From an uncultured Flavobacteriaceae bacterium (GTDB taxonomy: Bacteria > Bacteroidota > Bacteroidia > Flavobacteriales > Flavobacteriaceae): a DNA stretch of 5,403 bases. Below are positions 1-5,403 of the stretch, one piece after another. The stretch is taken from contig CAJWFY010000107.1 in NCBI GenBank assembly GCA_913031655.1, positions 1 through 5,403 on the forward strand. Direction: 5' to 3'. A model generated the notes under the pieces. The model searched no databases and had not been told where the DNA came from. It saw only the letters and a list, made by a program, of their open reading frames with translations. Made by a program: the position numbers and the translations under genes. Each line of letters begins with the position of its first letter. The stretch's first letter is position 1.

Positions 1-464
1 CCAGCCATTCCTGAAGCATTATCATTAGCACCTGGAGATAATGAGGTGTAATCGTTAGCATTTGAGACTCTGCTATCTATATCTCCACTCATTATAATAT
101 ACTTGTTTGGATATTTTTTTCCTTTTTGAATCGCTACAACATTATTAATCCAAACATTTTTAACTAATCTTCTTTTGTTTTTTTTAAAATAATTTTTTTG
201 ATAATTTACTTCTAGACAGTTATTACATTCTTCTGATATTTCTTCGAATGATGTTTTTATCCATCTTCTGGCAGCTCCAATTCCATAAGATTTGGAAATA
301 GTATCACTAAGTGTGTGTCTAGTGCCAAAGGAAACGAGTTTTTCAATATCTTTTTGAATTCTTTTTTCAGAAACAGAATCTATAATAGTATATAAATCTT
401 GTTTTGTTTGTGAAAAACACAGACTTGTAAAAATAAAAATAGGTATGAATTTTAAGATTTTCAT
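1..464 (-). CDS. Exported M28-family zinc metallopeptidase, N-terminal 154 residues (3' end outside window)
   Basis: The frame opens at ATG 464-462, and an in-frame TAA at 488-486 with no intervening ATG fixes this start. It stays open to the left edge, so only 154 residues are visible. Residues 1-18 form a classic Sec signal peptide: Lys at 2 and 5, a hydrophobic run IPIFIFTSL, then a likely cut after FS and before QTK. The mature part has an FGTRHT motif (46-51) and then, after a region that probably packs against the catalytic core, MSGDIDSR (125-132) and GANDNASG (145-152). These last two match the first two metal-site blocks of M28 aminopeptidases, where the H-x-D-S block and the N-D-N/D-x-S-G block supply zinc ligands. 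Asp148 is the expected bridging ligand. Asp128 stands where the family normally has His. CxxC at 80-83 (Cys80, Cys83) could form a disulfide after export. The family removes N-terminal amino acids from peptides outside the cytoplasm; substrate unknown. The gene follows fadE by 37 bp on the same strand, but no functional link to fatty-acid oxidation is evident. The family call is fairly secure; activity is not. Confidence 0.82.
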   Translation of the reverse strand, partial: MKILKFIPIFIFTSLCFSQTKQDLYTIIDSVSEKRIQKDIEKLVSFGTRHTLSDTISKSYGIGAARRWIKTSFEEISEECNNCLEVNYQKNYFKKNKRRLVKNVWINNVVAIQKGKKYPNKYIIMSGDIDSRVSNANDYTSLSPGANDNASGMA

Positions 465-469
465 ACCTA
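429..469 (-). terminator. Candidate hairpin plus U-rich tract over the peptidase start codon (possible fad operon terminator or translational control element)
   Basis: On the minus strand the arm TAGGTATGAA (469-460) and the arm TTCATACCTA (449-440) are perfectly complementary over 10 bp, with a 10-nt loop (459-450). The second arm is followed at once by TTTTTATTTTT (439-429), ten T in eleven bases. Stem-then-U-run is the layout of an intrinsic terminator, and it comes 33 bp after the fadE stop. The start codon of the peptidase gene (464-462) lies inside the 5' arm, so the same structure would hide that AUG in the mRNA. Against it: only three of ten pairs are G:C, and the T-run also encodes the hydrophobic IFIF of the signal peptide, which alone would explain it. 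Function is inference. Confidence 0.35.
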
Positions 470-501
470 AATTTATAAAATATAATTATGTAATTAATAA
501 T

Positions 502-2304
502 TTAAAAACAATATTCGTTTTCTTCCTTAAGTTTTTGAGCGATTTTATTTTTTAATTCAATGACATTAGGGTATTCATAATACTTAGTAAATCTTTTAAG
601 TCCCATTAATAACCCTTTTTGTTCATCTCCTTTAGAAAAAGAGATTATGACTTCTTTACCTCTAGACTGAATAATATCTACAGCTTTGTAAAGATATAAT
701 TGCGTCATTGCGATTTGTTCACTTTGTGTTTCTTTACCAAATCTATTACAATTTTTTTCAGTTCTTAAAACTGCAGATTCTGACATATAAATTTCAATTA
801 ATATATCGGATACAGCCAAAAGCATTTGTTGATGTTCTTCGAGTTTATCACCAAACTTTTTTATTCCTGCACCAGCTAACATTAAAAACACCTTTTTAAG
901 ATTTATTAAAATTAATTTTTCTTGGGCAAATAACTCAGTTAAATCAGGTAAGTCAAAAGATGGAACTCCCATTAATTCATCAGCTACTTTTGTTGCTGGA
1001 TTTATAAAATCAATCTGTCCTTTCATTGCTTTTTTGATTAGCATTCCAACGCTTAACATTCTGTTAATTTCATTAGTGCCTTCGTATATTCTTCCAATTC
1101 TACAGTCTCTCCAGGCTCCTTCCATTGGAGTTTCTGCAGAAAAGCCCATTCCACCAAATACTTGAATTCCTTCATCAGCAATATTCTGCATGTCTTCACT
1201 TATAGCTACTTTTAATAACGAACATTCTATTGCGTATTCTTCCACTCCTTTTAGTTCTGATTCTTGAAAACTATTTCCACTCTCGTGTCTTATTTTAATT
1301 CTATCTTCAATATCTTTTGCAGCTCTGTAGGTTGCTGATTCACCAACGTAAGTATCCGTGGCCATAGTAGCAATTTTTTCTTTAATAGCTTCAAAATCTA
1401 TAATTTTGGTATTAAATTGGGTTCTTTCGCTTGCATATTGTATTGCATATGTAGCAACTCTTTTTTGAGCATCTAAGCAAGCTGCCGCTAATTTGATTCT
1501 TCCAATATTTAAAGAGTTTACAGCTATTTTAAAACCGCTTCCTCTTTCAGATAACATGTTTTCAACTGGAACTTTTGTTTCGTTAAAAAAGACTTGTCTT
1601 GTTGATGATGAATGTATACCTAATTTTTTCTCTTCTTCGCCTAATGTTATTCCATTGCTAGATTCGTTTGGTACTATAAAACCTGTTATGTTCTTGTCAT
1701 CTTCAATTCTTGCAAAAACAATAAATAATTTTGCAAACCCAGCATTTGATATCCACATTTTTTGACCTGTAATTTCATAGTGTGATCCATCTTTTGAAAG
1801 AACAGCTTTTGTTTTTCCACTATTTGCATCTGATCCTGCTGTAGGTTCGGTTAAACAATAAGATCCAAATACTTCTCCACTAGCTAGTTTAGGAACAAAT
1901 TTTTTGTTTTGTTCTTCATTTCCATACAGAACTATAGGCATGGTCCCAATTCCCGTGTGTGCTCCAAATGCTGTTGATAGTGAACCACATGCGCCTGAAA
2001 TGGCTTCACATACTAGCATTGTAGAAACAAAACCCATTCCCATTCCGCCATATTCCTGAGGAACTGCCACTCCTAAAAAACCTAGATCACCAGCTTTTTT
2101 CATAATGTCTTCTGTCAATTGGTAATCTTTATTTTCAAATCTTGCACGGTGAGGTATAACCTCTTTTTCAATAAAGTCTACAACAGCTTGTTTCATCATT
2201 AGCTGTTCTTCGGAAAAATCTTCAGGCGTGAATACATTGTTAGAATTAGTTTCCTTAATAACAAATTCCCCACCTCTTGTAATATTTTTTTCGTTTACTT
2301 CCAT
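502..2304 (-). CDS. fadE: Acyl-CoA dehydrogenase, long VLCAD-like form (FadE)
   Basis: This FAD enzyme carries out the first step of beta-oxidation, acyl-CoA to trans-2-enoyl-CoA, passing electrons to electron-transfer flavoprotein (family knowledge). The 600 residues show the standard layout: N-terminal helical domain about 26-145; beta domain about 149-250 with the flavin/substrate motif YCLTEPTAGSDA (149-160) and WISNAG (184-189); C-terminal helical domain about 258-420 with Arg294 of the ERTQF motif, FGGMGF (383-388) and RIYEGTNEINR (405-415). Glu408 of YEGT is the expected catalytic base. A further helical segment of about 170 residues (430-600) makes it longer than the usual 380-residue enzymes and matches VLCAD/ACAD9 and Bacillus FadE (about 594 residues), suggesting long-chain substrates. 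ATG at 2304 lies 9 bp after the fadA stop; no Shine-Dalgarno is visible in the A/T-only spacer, as usual in Bacteroidota. It is the third gene of the fadN-fadA-fadE operon. No key residue is missing. Chain-length preference is inferred. Confidence 0.95.
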   Translation of the reverse strand: MEVNEKNITRGGEFVIKETNSNNVFTPEDFSEEQLMMKQAVVDFIEKEVIPHRARFENKDYQLTEDIMKKAGDLGFLGVAVPQEYGGMGMGFVSTMLVCEAISGACGSLSTAFGAHTGIGTMPIVLYGNEEQNKKFVPKLASGEVFGSYCLTEPTAGSDANSGKTKAVLSKDGSHYEITGQKMWISNAGFAKLFIVFARIEDDKNITGFIVPNESSNGITLGEEEKKLGIHSSSTRQVFFNETKVPVENMLSERGSGFKIAVNSLNIGRIKLAAACLDAQKRVATYAIQYASERTQFNTKIIDFEAIKEKIATMATDTYVGESATYRAAKDIEDRIKIRHESGNSFQESELKGVEEYAIECSLLKVAISEDMQNIADEGIQVFGGMGFSAETPMEGAWRDCRIGRIYEGTNEINRMLSVGMLIKKAMKGQIDFINPATKVADELMGVPSFDLPDLTELFAQEKLILINLKKVFLMLAGAGIKKFGDKLEEHQQMLLAVSDILIEIYMSESAVLRTEKNCNRFGKETQSEQIAMTQLYLYKAVDIIQSRGKEVIISFSKGDEQKGLLMGLKRFTKYYEYPNVIELKNKIAQKLKEENEYCF

Positions 2305-2313
2305 TATATAAAA

Positions 2314-3498
2314 TTATTTTAAAAATTCAAAAATTCCGGCTGCACCTTGGCCTGTACCAACACACATAGTAACCATTCCATACTTAGATTTTCTATCTCT
2401 CATTTCATTAAATAACTGAACAGATAGTTTTGCTCCTGTACAGCCTAAAGGATGCCCAAGTGCAATTGCTCCCCCATTAACATTGATTATTTCTTTATTT
2501 AAATTAAGTTCTCTTATTACTGCTAAAGATTGAGATGAGAAAGCTTCATTTAACTCGATTAAATCTATATCCTCGATTTTCATTTCAGCTTGTTTTAAAA
2601 CTTTTGGAATAGCTTTTATAGGTCCAATTCCCATAATTTTTGGAGGAACTCCAGCTACTGCATAATTAACTAGCCTAGCAATTGGTTCAATGTTTAATTC
2701 TTTAACCATTTTCTCACTCATTATTAAAACGAATGCTGCGCCGTCGCTCATTTGAGAAGAGTTACCAGCGGTAACACTTCCATTCATTGTAAAAACAGGC
2801 CTTAGTTTATTTAGTACTTTTAGATTAGTACCTTTCCTTGGACCTTCATCTGTGTCAACTATATACTCTCTTGATGTTTTTTTACCATCTTGATTTAAGA
2901 ATGTTTCTTCAACCTTAATAGGTGCTATTTGGGATTTAAATTTGCCTTTAGAAATAGCGTCAATGGCTTTTAAATGAGAATTTAGTGCAAATTCGTCCTG
3001 ATCTTCTCTATTCACTTTATACTTTTCTGCTACTTGTTCAGCTGTAAGTCCCATTCCCCAATAATAATCCTCTTTCCCTTGCTTAGCAATTGCATAATCT
3101 GGAACTGGTTTATAACCTCCCATTGGAAGTAAACTCATGCTTTCAACTCCTCCCGCAATTATGCATTCCGCCATTCCAGATTTTATTTTTGCGGAGGCCA
3201 TTGCTATAGTTTCAAGACCAGAAGCACAATATCTGTTAACAGTAACGCCAGGTACATCTTCTACTTTTAATCCCATTAGTGAAATCACTCTTGCTATATT
3301 TAAACCCTGTTCAGCTTCAGGAGTTGCATTCCCAACTATAACATCGTCAATTCTAGTTTTGTCAAGTTCAGGAACTTCATTCATCATATGATTTATAGTT
3401 TCTGAAGCAAGCTCGTCAGGTCTTTTAAATCTAAACAATCCTTTTGGAGCTTTTCCAACAGCTGTTCTATATGCTTTTACTATATACGCTTCTTTCAT
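2314..3498 (-). CDS. fadA: Acetyl-CoA C-acyltransferase (3-ketoacyl-CoA thiolase, FadA)
   Basis: This enzyme catalyses the last step of a beta-oxidation turn: thiolytic cleavage of 3-ketoacyl-CoA by CoA into acetyl-CoA and an acyl-CoA two carbons shorter. The 394 residues are a normal full thiolase length. The N-terminal half (about 1-260) holds the nucleophile Cys91 in NRYCASGLE, and the C-terminal half (about 268-394) holds NEAF (317-320), GHP with His349 in the GGAIALGHPLG block, and the second active cysteine Cys379 in CVGTGQG. All catalytic elements are therefore present. The PEAEQG segment (60-65) is typical of the degradative FadA-type thiolases rather than the biosynthetic acetoacetyl-CoA thiolases, but chain-length range cannot be read from the sequence. 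The start ATG at 3498 is preceded by a spacer of only 3 bp after the fadN stop (TAA ATT ATG on the minus strand), so translational coupling with fadN is likely. The neighbours on both sides encode the preceding steps of the same pathway. Confidence 0.96.
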   Translation of the reverse strand: MKEAYIVKAYRTAVGKAPKGLFRFKRPDELASETINHMMNEVPELDKTRIDDVIVGNATPEAEQGLNIARVISLMGLKVEDVPGVTVNRYCASGLETIAMASAKIKSGMAECIIAGGVESMSLLPMGGYKPVPDYAIAKQGKEDYYWGMGLTAEQVAEKYKVNREDQDEFALNSHLKAIDAISKGKFKSQIAPIKVEETFLNQDGKKTSREYIVDTDEGPRKGTNLKVLNKLRPVFTMNGSVTAGNSSQMSDGAAFVLIMSEKMVKELNIEPIARLVNYAVAGVPPKIMGIGPIKAIPKVLKQAEMKIEDIDLIELNEAFSSQSLAVIRELNLNKEIINVNGGAIALGHPLGCTGAKLSVQLFNEMRDRKSKYGMVTMCVGTGQGAAGIFEFLK

Positions 3499-3501
3499 AA
3501 T

Positions 3502-5403
3502 TTAATTTCTTAAAGGTTTACCTGTTTTTAATATATGTTGTATTCTTTCTAATGTTTTTCTCTCAGAACATAAGGAAAGAAACGCTTCTCTTTCTAGGTC
3601 TAGTAAATATTGTTCACTTACTAGAGTTGATTGAGATAAATCACCTCCACTTATTACATAAGCAATTTTATTTGCAATTTTTTGGTCGTGTTCTGAAATA
3701 TATTTTCCAGCTTTCATAGTGTCAGTACCAACCATAAAAGTTCCTAACGCTTGCTTGCCTAATACCTTAATATCTTTTGCTTTAAAAGGGGGTAAGTATC
3801 CGTAATCAGCCATTAAAATCGCATGTTTTTTTGCAATAGAAATTTGATGATTTTTGTTCATGATTATGGTGTCATTATTAGGCTGTAAGTAACCTAAGTC
3901 AATAGCTTCGTAAGCAGATGTCGAAGTTTTAGCCATACCTATATTCAAAAAATATTCTTGTAAAACGTTGAGTTCTACGTCGTTTTTACTGAATTTTTCT
4001 GATGCTCTTAATGCCATTTCTTTACATCCTCCTCCTCCAGGGATTAAACCAGCACCTACTTCAACTAGACCGATATAACTTTCACTATATGCTACTGCTT
4101 TATCGCAGTGCATAGTAACTTCACAACCTCCACCTAACGTAAGGCCGTGAGGGGCGGCTATAACAGGAACACTTGAATATCTTAGTTTCATCATGCTATC
4201 TTGAAAAAACTTAATAGCAAGATTTATTTCATCATATTCTTGTTCAGCAGCAGCCATAAAAATTGCACCTAAATTAGCTCCTGCAGAAAAGTGAGAGCCT
4301 TCATTTCCAATTACAATTCCTTTAAAATCTTTTTCAGCTAAGTCTACAGCTTTATTAATCCCCATAAGTACACCTTGACCTAGTGTGTTCATTTTAGTCC
4401 TGAACTCTAAATTGATAATTCCGTCACCAATATCTGAAATAACAGAATCAGAATTTTCCCAAACAATAGAACTCTTGTTTAGATTCTTTAATATTATTAA
4501 TGAATCTTGACCAGGTTTAGGTAAAAACGATTTGGTGCTTATATCATAATAATTTGTTATACCATTCTCAACTTTATAAAAGTTATTAATATTATTACTA
4601 ATCATATCTGAAATCCAATCAGCTGGTTTATATCCTAAAGATTCCATTATTTCGACACCTTTTTTAATTCCTATTGAATTCCAAATTTGAAAAGGACCGT
4701 TTTCCCATCCAAATCCAGCTCTTAAAGCATCATCAATTCTATATAATTCATTCGAAATTTCAGGTATCCGGTTCTGTATATACGAAAACATAGTTCCAAA
4801 ATTGAATCTATAAAATTCGCCTGCTTTATCTTGTCCTTCAATTAACACTAAAAACCTGTCTATGACTTTATTTATTTTTCTTGCCTTACTAACAGTTTCA
4901 AATGATACCTTTTTAACAGGTGAATATTCAAGTGTTTCAAGATCTAAGGAAAGTATTGTAGATTTTCCATTTTCATCTTTAATTCTTTTATAAAAACCAC
5001 CATCTGTTTTAGAGCCTAACCAGTTGTTTTCTAGCATTTTATAGATATACTTAGGTAATTTGAAGGTGTCTCTAAATTCATCATTAGGACAATTATCATA
5101 TATACCCGTAGCCACGTTAACAGTAGTATCCAATCCCACAACATCACTTGTTCTAAAAGTTGCAGACTTTGGACTTCCTATAATTGGTCCAGTTAATTTG
5201 TCAATTTCTTCAATAGTTAAATCTAATTTTTTGACATTGTTTAAAATATTCACCATTCCAAATGTTCCAATTCTATTACCAATAAAACCTGGAGTATCTT
5301 TAGCTAGTACTGAATCTTTTCCTAAAAAGCGTTCTCCGAAATCATTAAGAAAGTCAATGATTTCTGGTTTACAATCAGGTCCTGGAATTATTTCAAATAA
5401 TTT
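3502..5403 (-). CDS. fadN: 3-hydroxyacyl-CoA dehydrogenase / enoyl-CoA hydratase bifunctional protein, FadN type (5' end outside window)
   Basis: This bifunctional enzyme hydrates trans-2-enoyl-CoA and oxidises the resulting 3-hydroxyacyl-CoA with NAD. The visible 633 residues begin at the right edge; the family is about 790-800 long, so roughly 160 N-terminal residues, including the Rossmann NAD-binding fold and catalytic His, lie outside. ATG 5256 is an internal Met (visible residue 50): the frame upstream is open and conserved, with LFEIIPGPD (2-10) and KDTPGFIGNRIG (36-47), the end of the NAD domain. Two 3HCDH C-terminal domains follow: about 45-140 (with GLDT at 90-93) and about 195-250. 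A crotonase domain follows at about 311-525: GSHFSAGANLG (369-379) and GGGCEV form the oxyanion-hole region, and the two catalytic glutamates expected from crotonase family alignment are Glu428 (in GGGCEV) and Glu448 (in GLVEVG). A C-terminal tail of about 100 residues ends at TAA 3504-3502. The dehydrogenase-then-hydratase order is opposite to E. coli FadB/FadJ and marks the FadN subgroup. It is the first visible gene of the operon. Confidence 0.95.
   Translation of the reverse strand, partial: KLFEIIPGPDCKPEIIDFLNDFGERFLGKDSVLAKDTPGFIGNRIGTFGMVNILNNVKKLDLTIEEIDKLTGPIIGSPKSATFRTSDVVGLDTTVNVATGIYDNCPNDEFRDTFKLPKYIYKMLENNWLGSKTDGGFYKRIKDENGKSTILSLDLETLEYSPVKKVSFETVSKARKINKVIDRFLVLIEGQDKAGEFYRFNFGTMFSYIQNRIPEISNELYRIDDALRAGFGWENGPFQIWNSIGIKKGVEIMESLGYKPADWISDMISNNINNFYKVENGITNYYDISTKSFLPKPGQDSLIILKNLNKSSIVWENSDSVISDIGDGIINLEFRTKMNTLGQGVLMGINKAVDLAEKDFKGIVIGNEGSHFSAGANLGAIFMAAAEQEYDEINLAIKFFQDSMMKLRYSSVPVIAAPHGLTLGGGCEVTMHCDKAVAYSESYIGLVEVGAGLIPGGGGCKEMALRASEKFSKNDVELNVLQEYFLNIGMAKTSTSAYEAIDLGYLQPNNDTIIMNKNHQISIAKKHAILMADYGYLPPFKAKDIKVLGKQALGTFMVGTDTMKAGKYISEHDQKIANKIAYVISGGDLSQSTLVSEQYLLDLEREAFLSLCSERKTLERIQHILKTGKPLRN

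Noticed and set aside
468..504. Short AT-only inverted repeats between fadE and the peptidase gene, e.g. TAATTA-TG-TAATTA at 483-496
   Set aside because: All A:T pairs with a 2-nt loop, too weak for a hairpin, and expected by chance in a spacer that is almost pure A/T.
465..515. Possible Bacteroidota-type promoter (TTG then TATATTTT) for the peptidase gene
   Set aside because: The -7 element lacks the TTTG ending and the TTG is about 24 bases away, longer than the usual spacing; in such AT-rich DNA this match is not convincing.
708..899. Plus-strand open frame of 63 codons
   Set aside because: Lies entirely opposite the conserved C-terminal part of fadE; the translation is low-complexity aromatic/Leu-rich with no recognisable motif. 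Shadow frame.
1493..1765. Plus-strand open frame of 90 codons
   Set aside because: Antisense to the conserved core of fadE, with no motif or initiation signal. Shadow frame.
3137..3391. Plus-strand open frame of 84 codons
   Set aside because: Antisense to the region around the fadA active cysteine; composition reflects the complement of conserved thiolase codons.
502..5403. Whether the fad region could be a novel system
   Set aside because: All three proteins match well-known families over the whole visible length with catalytic residues intact; no fusion, insertion or foreign-looking segment was seen.

Overview
The window is AT-rich and carries four protein genes, all on the minus strand, packed almost without gaps. 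The order of the first three in the transcription direction (right to left) is fadN, fadA, fadE. This is a fatty-acid beta-oxidation operon in the arrangement known from Bacillus subtilis and also common in Bacteroidetes. By protein style, all-TAA stops, A/T-only spacers and absence of Shine-Dalgarno sequences, the host looks like a member of the Flavobacteriia (Bacteroidota). That placement is inference, made without a database search.

Region 3502-5403 holds most of a 3-hydroxyacyl-CoA dehydrogenase/enoyl-CoA hydratase (FadN type). Its reading frame runs off the right edge, so the N-terminal NAD-binding part is missing from the window. Region 2314-3498 is a complete acyl-CoA thiolase (FadA). 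Region 502-2304 is a complete acyl-CoA dehydrogenase of the long, VLCAD-like type (FadE). Spacers are 3 bp (fadN/fadA) and 9 bp (fadA/fadE). Together the three proteins perform every core step of a beta-oxidation turn: FadE oxidises acyl-CoA to trans-2-enoyl-CoA, FadN hydrates it and oxidises the 3-hydroxyacyl-CoA, and FadA cleaves off acetyl-CoA. The operon promoter and any regulator gene lie outside the window to the right.

Region 1-464 is the 5' part of a fourth minus-strand gene, 37 bp after fadE. It encodes an exported M28-family zinc peptidase with a signal peptide. It runs off the left edge. A 10-bp perfect inverted repeat followed by a U-rich run lies exactly over its start codon and is the most unusual non-coding signal here: either a terminator of the fad operon placed inside the next gene, a translation-controlling hairpin, or chance in AT-rich DNA.

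I see no mobile element, RNA gene, CRISPR array or previously unknown system. The fad genes are conventional housekeeping/catabolic genes. The points worth checking are the start-codon hairpin, an Asp where M28 peptidases usually have a zinc-ligand His, and the false internal start of fadN.
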